From assembly GCA_023525715.1 (NCBI GenBank), contig CM042013.1, positions 70,312,494-70,376,493 on the forward strand: a DNA stretch of 64,000 bases, given 5' to 3'. The position numbers and the translations under genes are program-made. The notes under the pieces were generated by a model. That model saw only the letters and a program-made list of their open reading frames with translations, searched no databases and had not been told where the DNA came from. Positions 50,617-62,313 of this stretch are shown in pieces. Origin of the DNA: Cichorium intybus (Eukaryota > Streptophyta > Magnoliopsida > Asterales > Asteraceae). How positions within the stretch are numbered: position 1 is the first letter of the stretch; the number at the start of each line of letters is the position of its first letter.

Positions 50617-51722
50617 ATATCCATCTTCTTTAGAGTGGTATGAATCCTATTTGGGCGGGCCATTGTGTCGTCAAAGAAATCCCATTTGAGGGAATTCAAT
50701 GCCTTCTTGAAGTCTACTTTTAAAAAGAACATTTATTTATTTTGCCCAATTATAGATTCCATTGATGATGAGGGGTCCGCCAATGATGAATCTATCATGC
50801 ACGTAGGTAGATTAGAGATTGCTAATGATGAAGCAATCACTTTTTTGAGTCTCAGCACAAACATTTTCGTGCTTACCATGTAAATTGTATTAATCAGACT
50901 AATATGCATATATTCTTTGAGGTAGAGTGAATCCTTTGTTTTTGGTATGAGTGTGATGAATGAGGAGTTGCGAGTTGCATCCACAACTGATGATACCATG
51001 GGAGGTAATTCTTTCAAGACTTCAATGAAGCCCTTTTCCATCATATGCTAAAAATTGGATGAATCAAAAGTAAATCCATTAGGCCCAAACGCTTTTTTGG
51101 AGCCATAGCATCAGACCTCCTCTCGAACTTCTTTTTCTTTAAAGAAAATGGATTTGAAAAAGTTGGAATCAGTTGATGAGAGCATTTTTAAATGGTTGTT
51201 TACAAGTCGGGGCCTCTTGTTAATGTTATTTTGAAATTTATCTGCAAAGAATCTTTTAGCTTCTTCATTGATAGCATTTGGGTCGATGACCTAAAAGTCA
51301 TTGAGAGAGAAGCCATTGATTTTTTATGACACTTTTTATGATTAATCATTCCATGAAAGAATTCGGAGTTTGCATCGTTGTCTACCACCCACTTTATTCT
51401 AGATTTCTACTTTAAGTCGAGGGCTTTGGTATTTTTTAGCTCTAAGAGTAATTTTTTTGAGCCGGTATTATCATTTTACTATGTGTCAGTTACTGATGGA
51501 CTTTGTAACCAACTCAAGGAAGTTGATCTTTTCTTTGAGATCCGCTCCGACCTTTTTTCTTTTTCAAGAGTTGTAGCTCACCGGTTTTTAATTGCGGTTT
51601 TCATGTATTTGAGTTTTCCGGCTAGGATTTCATCAGCAGATCTAGCTAGTGAAGTTGAAGCCCAAGCCGATCTACAATGCTTCCTAGTTCATCTGAATTC
51701 AGCCAAGAATTATAGAATTTGA
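50617..51722 (-). pseudogene. LINE reverse transcriptase, N-terminal half
   Basis: Minus-strand translation near 51390-51310 reads VDNDANSEFFHGMINHKK (LINE pattern DGD.NSKFFH). Near 50960-50860 it reads NSSFITLIPKTKD, then YLKEYMHISLINTIYMVSTK, the start of LINE reverse transcriptase (LIPK...P....YRPISL). Near 50740-50670 it reads FLKVDFKKALNSLKW, the DFxKAFDSVxW motif. Endonuclease should lie further right but was not recognised. It joins in sequence order to 39385 once gypsy F is removed. Confidence 0.8.
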
Positions 51723-51907
51723 ATGGAGGGGGCCGAGCCGATCTACAACGCAATTTGTTGAGGTGCTTCTTTCTTCCCTTTGTTTTTTCTAACCACTTTT
51801 ATCCAGCCCCAACATTATGTTCCAACTGGTCTGTTTGTCTTGCTCAATCACCGAAACTCGTCATATTAACCTTATCGTTGACCCCTTTGACAGCTGTAAC
51901 AGGGGCT

Positions 51908-51908
<1 letters not shown>

Positions 51909-51971
<63 letters not shown>
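51909..51971. repeat. (GT)n microsatellite
   Basis: About 31 GT units. VCVCVC and THTHTH open frames here are artefacts of the repeat. Confidence 0.97.
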
Positions 51972-51973
<2 letters not shown>

Positions 51974-52960
51974 TGAGGAAGGGTGGGTGGTGAATGGTTG
52001 GTTGTAGAGGGGGTGGTTGGCCGGAAGGGGAGGAGGAGGAGGAACGACGGGTGAAAGAGGAAGGGGAGGAACCGAATGATTCATCGATATAGTGTTTTTT
52101 ATTAGTTGTATTAATCTTTATCTAAATAAATTTCTTTTAGAATGGAAGCTCTCGGTACAAAGAATACTAGAATAGTGATAACACTTATTCACTATTTTTA
52201 ACATATGTGCCCCAACTTCAATGATAAATTCATGGGTTTTACTATAAATACATATTTTCTAATCTAAATCCTAAGCATACTACATAAGCAGTATAAAGTT
52301 TGCATTATATTAGTTTTGATTAACAAATATTTTCATTTGGTCTTATTACTATATATTTTAGGCATCCATTAGGGGCTGAATGTAAAATTTGTAAGCTACT
52401 TTCACCATGGTACCAATAAGTTCGTTTTGTTATGTTATGCAAAAATCTGCCATTTGTCATTTTATATAAAATTATGTAACATGATAAAAAGCATTATATA
52501 AAATTTGAGTTAAATAATAAAAAGCATCATAAATGGCGGGTTTTGCCATTGAACGAATAGAAAATATGTTAAACTAGTATTCGGACAGTCCGTGCAATGC
52601 TGCGGAAGCCCCGTATATTGAAAAAACGCAGCTCGACAAAGACAAATTACGTAAGGGACGGAAAATATAACTTTAAAATATAATAAGGGACTGAAATCGT
52701 AACGTACGAAATATCAATAATATAACTTTATAATAAATAGGGTGAAAACAATTAATTCAAAATTAGTTGAGGGGAAAAAACGTAAATATAAAAGTTTGCT
52801 ATAAGAAGAATCGAAATTGCTATTTCAAAATAAAAACTTATTTACAATTTGTATCCTATATTTTTACCAATTATACTATGATCTGAATTTAGTAATTATG
52901 GCTCTGGAAATAGCAGATACCAAATGAACAGTGAAATGCTCTCACATTTTCATTTTGGTA

Positions 52961-52964
<4 letters not shown>
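51972..52964. other. intergenic sequence with a possible Helitron end
   Basis: No gene seen. On the minus strand, CCGCAGCATTGCACGG is followed after about a dozen bases by CTAGT at 52577-52573, resembling a degenerate Helitron 3' end (hairpin plus CTAG^T). No matching 5' end was identified. Confidence 0.35.

Positions 52965-53035
<71 letters not shown>
52965..53035. repeat. (AT)n microsatellite
   Basis: About 35 AT units. Confidence 0.95.
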
Positions 53036-53038
<3 letters not shown>

Positions 53039-53412
53039 GAAACGTTGATTAATTAAAATGATATAAATATGTTAGAATTTTTTATGGTTAACTTTTTTAT
53101 TATAATTAGCATAATTAGTATAGTAATCCTTTTCCATCCAGTTTCCACATTAGATTGTACACCCACATTTGCATAAAATACAAACAATTAAGCGTATATG
53201 ATCATCACAAGTTCACAACGCAAATAAAACCTCTTTATACCGGTCTCAGTTATTACATTCTTTGCTTTCATGTAAATAGTAATAAAAAAAAAGTAGAAAA
53301 AAACAAATCAAAAAATAAGACTTTTGCTATCTCTCTATTGATATATCTCCGTTAATTCAGAATAATACGCGAAAGCTGGATTTGCATATAGGAATCATCG
53401 ACATATCAGAAT

Positions 53413-53646
53413 TCAGATATGACAACCACAACAAACGTAGTAAACACAAAGCTCGGACACCAAAACAACAGTTTCAACAGCCGAAACGATCTTGAAAAGA
53501 AAACCATCGACTAACCATAGATGTAAGCTGAACCTCCTTTTCCATGGAAACCCGACACTTCCCATCTTCCTCCATAGCCCGCCCTTCTTGTTCTTCCCTC
53601 TTAATCTCTTAAAAAAGAACGAGAAATCTGTGTTTTTTTCGTCCAT
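53413..53646 (-). CDS. possible small membrane protein (77 aa), unrecognised
   Basis: Single open frame starting MDEKNTDFSFFFKRLRGK. It is basic in the first 40 residues. From about residue 42 (HLWLVDGFLFKIVSAVETVV) to the end (ELCVYYVCCGCHI) it is strongly hydrophobic, fitting one membrane-spanning segment and a cysteine-rich end CCGCHI. The mixed amino-acid use and short non-repetitive sequence look more gene-like than other small frames nearby, and no transposon surrounds it directly. I do not recognise a family and see no decisive promoter. It may also be a chance frame. Confidence 0.35.
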   Translation of the reverse strand: MDEKNTDFSFFFKRLRGKNKKGGLWRKMGSVGFPWKRRFSLHLWLVDGFLFKIVSAVETVVLVSELCVYYVCCGCHI

Positions 53647-55427
53647 TTTTTGAGGTTTATTCTATCAGTGGTGTATACTATACGTTTGGGTTTTGAGAAG
53701 GTTTTCTTGAAATGTGAGATAGGCAACTTGCAAAAGCAAGCCAAGGTATTTATATTGGGTTTATGTGACAACGATAGGAAGATGCCATTGTTAATAGTCG
53801 TTCGCTTGCAAAAGGTTTGCGAGAAATTTTTTGTCCCCTTTACACCCCTTGGTTTTGTCAAGTTGCAATTAGGGGTTTTATGCTCTTGAAAAAGTGGGAA
53901 GAATAAAGAATTAAGGATGAAATATTTGATGTTAATCAATTCAGTGAGGTTATTACATCTCTTTGGCCTATACTCAGATCTGAAAAGCTTTCCGTATAAT
54001 CTAGGTTATTATTTTTATTGGTAATTTTATTGTTATCGACATATTTTAGTGTAATCAGTATTACTATCGAGACATACAGAGTTTAGTTTACGTTCCGAGA
54101 TTGGAGATGCGAGGTGCACACTCGAATCGATAAATTTCGACTCGGAAATACGGGGTTCCAAAAGGCAGCGCCCCTACCAAGGGTTCCGTATATATAAGGA
54201 AAGATTGACGTAGCAGAAGTTAAAACATAAAATAAAATTAAAAAAAAAAAACTACTTTCGTCTCTGCAATTTCTGTGTCTCTTCAAAAACGCAAATTATC
54301 AAGGTATTTTGTGTTTCTAAAGTCTGATTAGGCTTGTAATCAGAATTGCATTTTTGGATTAATTATCCCAATATCTGAATTCGTGAAACATCATGCTAGG
54401 ATCGAATTACAAATTTCGAAAATATTTTACACGATCCAAATAATTATCCAAGTTATTATTGTTATTCTGAATTCCAAAATCAACAATTTTATCACTATAT
54501 ATGTGTAAAATATAATTTTTTTTGAAAAAACAAATGGGTATATACCGTTATTTCATTGAAAGGAGGGGGTTATTATGAATATTAGTTAAGTAGAACCTTA
54601 GACAACTGTTCCGCGTACTGGATAGACGAGTTATGTTGGTTGCAGCGTGCACGTGTTCGTTTTGGTTGTTGTGGCACATCATTCGTCTTGTAGTTTTGCT
54701 TCGCTAATGTTGATCAAACACCGGTTCGGATGTGGGTCTTAAAATGTAATTTTATAATACGGAAAAAAAAAATTCAATTAGGTAATCCGTTATGATTTTA
54801 AAGAATACAGAATATAATGGTGGTTTTGTTTTAAACGTGTAATAACTATATCTCGGAAAAAACATGACTTTTTTTAATAAGAAACTATGGGTTTTCTCGA
54901 TTTTGAGCACGGGGAATTAAAGTATTTAAGATATATTTAGTACTATTTAAATGATTTTATTCTCCTTGAAAAGAGCTTCAAATGGGAGATTATATGCTTA
55001 AATCGGAAGAGATATTGACTATCAAAGTAAGATAATCGGTATAGGAAAATGGAACTTGCAAAGTGGAATTATCATATAGTCGAGAGGGAAAATTTTATAT
55101 ATGTTTGACAAAATTAGATTGTTAGTTAGTATTTAGAAAGTTGAATGTGTAAAAAAACTTAAAATATGTAAAATTATTTAAAAACTATTTGAAGTAGCTT
55201 TTATAGAGTTATGTTTGTTAACATAAATGTTTAAGCTCCTACTTTGGAACAATTTTTTTTTTCTTAATAGCTAAAAGCTTCTAAAGCTCAAAAAAAACTC
55301 AATGTTGAACAAATATTACTTTGGAACAAATATTTTTTTTAACTATCTAGTTCAATGATGGGAGACCTAATGGGAACCCAACATATGTGTGTGTATGTGT
55401 TGTGGTTCATGAGTTTTTGTAAAGAGT
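53647..55427. other. AT-rich intergenic DNA
   Basis: Short frames on both strands without domains. Nothing else supportable. Confidence 0.5.
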
Positions 55428-55588
55428 AATTGTATTGATTCCTACCTTTTATTCCTACATTTATTCCTACACATGTGAAATTATGACAAGTGTCATATTT
55501 AATAAAACTAATAATATTTTAATACACATGTCATAATTTAACTTGGGTAGGAAGATTAGTAGAAATAAAAGGTATGAACAAAAACAAT
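55428..55588. repeat. small foldback element (MITE-like)
   Basis: About 160 bp whose two halves are imperfect inverted copies: AATTGTATTGATTCCTACC and TTTTATTCCTAC on the left against GTAGAAATAAAAGGTATG and AAAAACAATT on the right, with inner arms AAATTATGACAAGTGT and ACATGTCATAATTT. Family and target duplication not resolved. Confidence 0.5.
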
Positions 55589-55875
55589 TTCTCTTTTGTA
55601 AATGGTACAATTTGAAATACAACTAACAGCTATCTTAAGTCACTAATTGATTAATTTGTTAACTATCACTTATTTTTTTTTATAAATGATAGCGGTTTTA
55701 GGTTGAAAACTTCCACTCTAAATTGAGAGTTCTCATTCCAACTCACACTTACGATACAACTATAGCTATTTTAAGAGCAATTCGTGTATATAGAAGTTAA
55801 TTAACCATTCTAGTTCAAGCAAATTTTAGAGAATGTAGGTCAATTTTGTCAAAACATATTATTTCGTTTGTCTAC

Positions 55876-56930
55876 TGTAAGACCCTAATCCCGAGAAATC
55901 AAGTTTCGAGTTTTGAAGAGTCAAAGTCCACGGAATTGAAGGAAATCAAAATATGGAAATTTGGGAAAAAGTCATTAGCGCCGCTAACATGAGAGTTAGC
56001 GACGCTAATGTCGCTAATCTCGGTAATCTTCTTTTCGCGACGCTAAGCTTGCCAGCTGTCTGGGCGGGTCGGCACGATCACTATCAGGACGCTAACCTTA
56101 GGGTTAGCGGCGCTAATGTCTGATTTTGGGCCAAAACCCTAGATTTTGATGTTTGGGCCATAGTTAAGGGTGGGGAACCCTAGGGCAGCCGTCATTTTCC
56201 ATCTTTCAGCCCCCAAGGTCGTCCAAACTTCTCTCTCTAACCATTTTGGGTGTTTTTGGTTCATTCTTGAAGATTTGAAGGTTTTGGAAGGTTGTTCTTC
56301 AAGAATGGTGATGCTAGAAGGAAGGTGATGATGCTACAAGTTGTTTTTCTTGAGTGAAGCTTCAAGGATCTACATTTTCTGGACCATTGTGAGTCAAGTT
56401 CTCACCTTTATGGATTTTTATGATTCCTTTCATGATTTAAGTACGTTCTTATGGATTGAAATAATGTAATGGTCCCTTTTGGTGATTGTCCATGGTTGGA
56501 AGGATAAAGTTGGAAACTTTATGCCTTAAATCTCTAATTTGGAACCTTTGGGATGGGTTAGAGAGTAAGCCAAACTCTCTATAGTGTTTTTGGTTAGTTT
56601 TGGACCACTTTGGACTTGAATCTTGTTCATGATCTTGTATGGTGATGTTTGGGAGGATAAAGTTAGGATCTTTATGGATTTAAGAATGTTTGGATGAATT
56701 AAGACTTTGGCTTAACGAATTAAGAGCTTAATGGATTTTTGGGCCTGATCATAGTTATCAGCGCTAACTTTGCCTGTTAACTTTGACATTTGACTATTGA
56801 CTTTTTGACCAGTTTGACTTTTGGTCAAACTTGAGGGTTCGGAGTACCGGTTTTAGAGGATTATCCTATTTGGGATTTAGGAAGTTCTAAGTGGAGTTTA
56901 TCCTTGGACCTAAAAGATGAAACAACATTT
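55876..56930 (+). repeat. gypsy-type LTR fragment
   Basis: Begins TGTAAGACCCTAATCCCGAG, very like the start of other gypsy LTRs here (TGTAAGACCCG in the sense strand of element 1). It contains repeated GTTAGCG(G/A)CGCTAATG blocks. No CA end, partner LTR or coding interior was found, so it is a truncated or solo LTR; the right limit is approximate. Confidence 0.5.
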
Positions 56931-57001
56931 ACCTGGCTATATTATTATCAAAAGAATAAATAAAAAATAAAAAATAGGCAACCTCTTAACTAAAGTTTTT
57001 A

Positions 57002-58284
57002 GGGAAATTTGTCAAAAAGTCCATATATTATGGTTCTATTTAGGAAAAAAGTCCTTATTGAATTTTATTTTGTGATTTAATCCTTTAAACCTGTAAAAAT
57101 TTGTGAAAAAACCCTTTTCACCTGATTTAGCAGGTTAGCGGTTAATTCTCAAGTAAAACGACTTTTCAGGGACTTTTTCACAAATAAAACGATTTTTTCT
57201 TCATTTTTGTAAGTGGCATAACTTTTACATACGATGTCCAAATTCTACAAACTTTATATCCCTAGAAACATGGTAAGTAGTACTTCAACTTTGTTTTACA
57301 AACTTTTGTCTGTTCAGATCTTTTGCTACAATCCCTTAAACGTGAGCGCAAACCCATTTATGTTAGTTTTTAGTTATTTTCAAACATTCATATCTCCTTC
57401 GTTATAACTCCAATTAACCAGAATATTTTTCCTATGTTTTATTATTTCAAATAATACATTTTTTAGAATGGTGAATTTTTTCCAATTCCTCATAGATTTT
57501 GAGATATATAGTTATAAACATTGCATCCTACAATAATTCAATATTTCATGTGTTTCAGTACTTATTTTCGTATGAGCATGTCTTTTGCTATACAGATCCA
57601 TTTCAATTGATTCTTTTTCCTATGTACTCTTTGGAATATATACGAAAACTTTCATATAGAAATTTTTTCTTAATAGCTTCATCTCTTGACTTGTTTATCT
57701 TCAAACATGGCATCAGATTAACCTATGGAATTTAATTTCAGATCTTAACTTTTGCTATACACATCCATTCCACTTGATTCTTTTTCTTATCTTTTGTTAT
57801 ACACATCCATTTCAAGTAATGCTGATAGAAAATAAGTGTTATTAAAAGATCATGTTTAGATGAATAAGTCAAGATACGAATGAGATATGAATGTTTGAAA
57901 ATAACTAAAAACTAACATAAATGGGTTTGCGCTCATGTTTAAGGGATTGTAGCAAAAGATCTGAACATATTCAGACAAAAGTTTGTAAAACAAAGTTGTA
58001 GAACGACTTACCACGTTTCTAAGGATATAAAGTTTGTAGAATTTGGACATCGTATGTAAAAGTTATGCCACTTACAAAAATAAAGAAAAAATCATTTTAT
58101 TTGTGAAAAGGTCCCTGAAAAGTCGTTTTTTACTTGCGAATTAACCCCTGACCTGCTAAATCAGGTGAAAATGGCATTTTCCCAAATTTTTACAGGTTTA
58201 AATGATTAAATCACAAAATAAAATTCAATGAGGATTTTTTTCCTAAATAAAACCAAAATATAGGGACTTTTTAACAAATTTCCC
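57002..58284. mobile_element. Mutator-type non-autonomous element with ~400-bp inverted repeats
   Basis: Left arm 57002-57402 and right arm 57880-58284 are inverted copies of each other, starting GGGAAATTTGT(C/T)AAAAAGTCC. A perfect 10-bp duplication AAAGTTTTTA (56992-57001 and 58285-58294) flanks it. Very long terminal repeats plus a 9-11 bp duplication indicate a Mutator-like element. The 477-bp centre has repeated TTGCTATACA(G/C)ATCCATT motifs and no transposase. Its transcript could fold into a hairpin. Confidence 0.85.
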
Positions 58285-58294
58285 AAAGTTTTTA

Positions 58295-58778
58295 AACAAT
58301 TAACCGTCGAATAACTTTCCTTCGTGCAAAGGTGGATAAAAATTCAAAAAAAGGAGACTAAATATGAATACCCGTAATAAAACTAAAACAAATATATTAG
58401 TCAAATTAAATTTAATTATTACCCTAATTTATATAAGTCGCTAACGTGTGGTGGTCAGCAATCCTCCCAATAGAAGACATAATTATGGTTAAACCAACCT
58501 AGGTTGGCAGTTGTTGATTGATAGCTGTTCATAAGTTGCGGTCGGTGCTTCTACAGCTATAATACAACCTTAACGAATGGAGAGAGAATAAATTGCCACC
58601 TTTGCATGATTCTATGCTTTACTTCGGGTATGTTGTAAAGCATACCAATAATGTCAAAATCCGCTTTTCAATTATCTACACCAATATTTTGCTCCGTCAA
58701 AATATTTTCTAGCTTTTTTGTTCTTGAATTTGTTATTATTTATCTATTCGTGTGTATAATTGTATATATAAGTATGAA
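58295..58778. other. intergenic DNA, no feature seen
   Basis: AT-rich sequence between the Mutator-type element and copia G, without recognisable coding or repeats. Confidence 0.5.
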
Positions 58779-58783
58779 AAGAT

Positions 58784-59076
58784 TCAAGTTCTAAATGTAT
58801 AAAAACATAAATAACCAAAATAAACTCTTTGATTATTGTTCAGAAATATAACTCAAAAACTGAACTAATGGTTATACAAATCTCTGTGTATTGGTGTGTT
58901 TTGTTAACTGCCTAGACTTGTGTTTTTATACTCAACTAGAACATAACACGATCCTAGTTATAATGATAAACATAGATGGACAGTTGGACAATCACATGGA
59001 TTCACAGGTGTGTAAACCTTTAGCACATGCTGCTTGGGTATTGTTGTCCCCTCCCTTTGAGCTGGAAATTCCAACA
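58784..59076 (-). repeat. 3' LTR of copia G
   Basis: 293 bp, about 98 percent identical to 63415-63707 by eye. Confidence 0.93.
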
Positions 59077-59091
59077 ATCACCCCTGAATCT

Positions 59092-62000
59092 CTAAGTTCT
59101 TCTAGAGACGTCTTCGTTCCCAATCAAGTTCCGCATTTCTTTGAACTTGGTTCGAGCCAATGGTTTTGTGAGAATGTCCGCCTTTTGTTCTACACCGGGA
59201 ATGTACTCTACCTCCACTTGTTCGTTTTCAACACAATTGCGAATAAAGTGAAACCTCGTGTGAATATGTTTGCTCCTACCATGAAACACTGGATTCTTCG
59301 TTAGTTCGATAGCCGACTTGTTATCAACTCTTAGAACCACCTTCTCTTGTGCTTTGTTCATTATTTCCCCTAGCAAGTCTTGAAGCCATATTGCTTGACA
59401 TGCAGCCGCGGTGGCTGCCATGAACTCTGCCTCGCAAGATGACAAAGCAATGATATATTGCTTTTGCGAACACCAGGTTATCGGTGATGACCCATAGTAG
59501 AAAATGTGACCAGTTGTGCTTCTTCCGTCATCTGGATCAACATTGTGACTACTATCACTGTAACCAATAAGTCGTTTTTGTCCCATCCTCTCGTACTTGA
59601 TTCTGTATCCTGTTGTTCCACGTAAGTACCTTAGAATGTGTTTGATTGCATTGCCATGTGATTCCCTTGGGTTTTGCATGTATCGGCTGATAACTCTAAC
59701 CGCGTATGCCATATCGGGTCTTGTTTGCAGGAGGTATCTAAGGCATCCTACCACCTTTCGATATTGTGTCGGGTCGATTTCGGGTTCATCTTCGGCCTTT
59801 GACAATTTTGTTCCTGGGTCCATCGGAATGTGGGTCGGATTGCAATCAAGTAAACCGGCTTCTTTTAGAATGCGTCGAGCGTATGCTTCTTGATTTATTG
59901 TAATCCCTGTTTCTTCTTGTTTAACTTCTATGCCAAGATAGTAAGTTAATCTTCCAAGATCTGACATCTCAAAGTTCTTGGACATCTCAGATTTGAACCT
60001 TTTGATCATGTTCAAATTTGTACTTGTGACAAATAAATCATCAACATAAATTGCTAAAATTAGCAAGTTAGTTCCTTCGTTTTTTCGATACACGGATGGT
60101 TCTTTCATGCATTTATGAAATTTCATGTTCTTCAAGATACCGTCAAGCTTCGTGTTCCATGCTCGAGGTGCTTGTCTCAAACCGTATAGTGCTTTTGCAA
60201 GGCGATACACTTTATGCTCGTTGCCTCTCTTTATATATCCTTCCGGTTGTAACACATAAACGGTTTCTTTCAACTCTCCGTGTAAGAATGCCGTTTTGAC
60301 ATCCAAGTGGTGAAGCTCCCATCCATTTGTAGCGGCTAAGGCAATGAGAAACCTGATGGTTTCAATTCGAGCTACCGGAGCAAATAGTTCTTGGAAATCA
60401 ATGCCAGGTTGCTGTACGTAGCCTTTAGCAACCAATCTTGCCTTGTGTCTGTTAATAGTGCCATCTGCATTCTTCTTCATTTTAAACACCCATTTGAGCC
60501 CAATTGGCTTCATCCCCATAGGCTTGTTTACAAGAGACCAAGTGTTGTTCTTGTTGATTGAATTGATCTCCATATTCATGGCTTTGACCCATTCTGGTTC
60601 CTTCTTTGCCTCTTCAACTGATACTGGTTCGTCATTAGTTGTTAGGAGAAGTTCTTCCAAGTTATTAAGATTAAGTACATAATCTTGAAGTCGAGTTGGA
60701 AGATTCATTTGTCTCGTAGACCTTCGGTGTTGGGCATTATTCACGTTGTTGTTGACCGGACTTGGTTGCTCATCTTCTTGAACCTGCACTCCGTCTTCAA
60801 TTTCGTGGTCCGATTCAATCGGTTCGGATTGATCATTGTTTACATCGTTGTTCGTTTTGTTCTCCAGATACTCCCATGGAACTATGAATGACCCTGGTTT
60901 TTCATTCTTGGTTCTTGCTTCTTTGACCCAGTCCCACCATTTTGTCTCGTCAAAAACAACGTCTCGACTTACGATTATTTTTTGTGTAGCCGGGTTAAAG
61001 AGCCGATAAGCTTTTGTACCCGGTTCAGAGCCAAGATGTACTAGTGGTCTTGATCTTGCATCCAACTTCTTGAGATTCACTGGTTCAACTTTTGCATATG
61101 CTAGACACCCAAAGATACGAACATTCTCTAGATTCGGTTTTCGTTCATACAACTTCTCGTAAGGAGTTGTGTCACCAAGGACTCTTGTGTAAACACGGTT
61201 GATCAAATTTGTGGAGTGTTTTACCGCTTCTCCCCATAAGTTATTTGGAACATGCATCGCCTTCATGATACTTCGTGTCATGTCCAAGAGCGTTCGGTTT
61301 CTTCGTTCCACAATACCGTTTTGTTGTGGTGAATATGGGGCGGTAAGATGGCGTTTGATTCCATTTATATCACAAAAGTAATTAAACTCGAGCGAAGTAA
61401 ACTCACCTCCTCGATCACTTCGAAACACCTTCAAAGACTTTCCGAGCTCCTTCTCCGCCAAAGCTTTGAATTTCTTGAAGTGTAAAAATGCCTCACTTTT
61501 CTCTTTTAAGAGAAAAATCCACATATACCTGGAAAAATCATCAATTAATGTGAAAATGTACCGATTTTGACCTATCGTTGACGGTGTTATCGGACCGCAT
61601 AAATCACCGTGAACGAGCTCCAAAGGTTCTGTCGCTTTGTACGTCGTCATTATTGGAAATGATTTTCTTGTTTGTTTGCCCACCAAACAAGATTCACATA
61701 ATTGATTGTCAATATCTAGGTGTGGTAACCCTTTGACTAGACCTTTCTTAGACATCTTTTTCAATGACTCGAAATTGATGTGCCCAAGTCTTGCGTGCCA
61801 GCGCCATGTGTCTTCACTTAGTCTTGAATGAAGGCAATTCGGTTCTCCAATAATTAACTTTATTTTATAAAGTCGGTTTGGGGATCTTTGTACCTTCATT
61901 AATAAGCAATTATAGGCATCGTGCATTGTCAAATAATTACCTTTCATCCGAATATCGCATCCGGCTTCAGTTGCTTGTCCGAGACTGAAAATATTATTTT

Positions 62001-62313
62001 TCAAATCTGGAATAAAATAAATCTCCGTTATCAATCGTTGTTGGCCTGATTTTCCTTGGAAAATTATTGAGCCTTTTCCTTTGATCGCGACACTCGAATT
62101 ATCGCCAAATTTTACTTTGCCGGTTATTCCTTCGTCGAGTTCGGAGAAAAATGAGCGATTTCCCGTCATGTGATTACTCGCTCCGTTATCCAAATACCAC
62201 ACATCGTTGTCTTGTGAATTGTATTTAGAAGGTATCACCTTCTGTTCGTTCAAAAATACGGTCTCGTGTAGAAATAAAGTTTCGTCGACATCGTCTTGTT
62301 CGGCGAAATGCAT
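59092..62313 (-). CDS. copia G pol polyprotein
   Basis: An uninterrupted 1073-codon frame. In order from the N-terminus: protease VWYLDNGASNHMTG (residues about 40-55), GAG-pre-integrase WHARLGHINFESL with CESCLVGKQTRKSF, integrase core (VHGDLCGPITP, LIDDFSRYMWIFLL, SDRGGEF, QQNGIVERRNRT), linker, reverse transcriptase (WVKAMNMEINSI, VAKGYVQQPGIDFQELFAPV, LDVKTAFLHGELKETVYV, ILAIYVDDLFVTS near residue 735), RNase H (GYSDSSHNVDPDDGRSTTG, ALSSCEAEFMAAT, VDNKSAIELTKNPVFHGRSK, KADILTKPLARTKF). All catalytic blocks look intact, so this copy could encode active enzymes. The first ATG here lies just after the gag zinc knuckle and is probably not a natural start, since pol is normally fused to gag. 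Confidence 0.95.
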   Translation of the reverse strand: MHFAEQDDVDETLFLHETVFLNEQKVIPSKYNSQDNDVWYLDNGASNHMTGNRSFFSELDEGITGKVKFGDNSSVAIKGKGSIIFQGKSGQQRLITEIYFIPDLKNNIFSLGQATEAGCDIRMKGNYLTMHDAYNCLLMKVQRSPNRLYKIKLIIGEPNCLHSRLSEDTWRWHARLGHINFESLKKMSKKGLVKGLPHLDIDNQLCESCLVGKQTRKSFPIMTTYKATEPLELVHGDLCGPITPSTIGQNRYIFTLIDDFSRYMWIFLLKEKSEAFLHFKKFKALAEKELGKSLKVFRSDRGGEFTSLEFNYFCDINGIKRHLTAPYSPQQNGIVERRNRTLLDMTRSIMKAMHVPNNLWGEAVKHSTNLINRVYTRVLGDTTPYEKLYERKPNLENVRIFGCLAYAKVEPVNLKKLDARSRPLVHLGSEPGTKAYRLFNPATQKIIVSRDVVFDETKWWDWVKEARTKNEKPGSFIVPWEYLENKTNNDVNNDQSEPIESDHEIEDGVQVQEDEQPSPVNNNVNNAQHRRSTRQMNLPTRLQDYVLNLNNLEELLLTTNDEPVSVEEAKKEPEWVKAMNMEINSINKNNTWSLVNKPMGMKPIGLKWVFKMKKNADGTINRHKARLVAKGYVQQPGIDFQELFAPVARIETIRFLIALAATNGWELHHLDVKTAFLHGELKETVYVLQPEGYIKRGNEHKVYRLAKALYGLRQAPRAWNTKLDGILKNMKFHKCMKEPSVYRKNEGTNLLILAIYVDDLFVTSTNLNMIKRFKSEMSKNFEMSDLGRLTYYLGIEVKQEETGITINQEAYARRILKEAGLLDCNPTHIPMDPGTKLSKAEDEPEIDPTQYRKVVGCLRYLLQTRPDMAYAVRVISRYMQNPRESHGNAIKHILRYLRGTTGYRIKYERMGQKRLIGYSDSSHNVDPDDGRSTTGHIFYYGSSPITWCSQKQYIIALSSCEAEFMAATAAACQAIWLQDLLGEIMNKAQEKVVLRVDNKSAIELTKNPVFHGRSKHIHTRFHFIRNCVENEQVEVEYIPGVEQKADILTKPLARTKFKEMRNLIGNEDVSRRT

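Noticed and set aside
51719..52084. VCVCVC / THTHTH frames on both strands
   Set aside because: Produced by the (GT)n repeat at 51909-51971.
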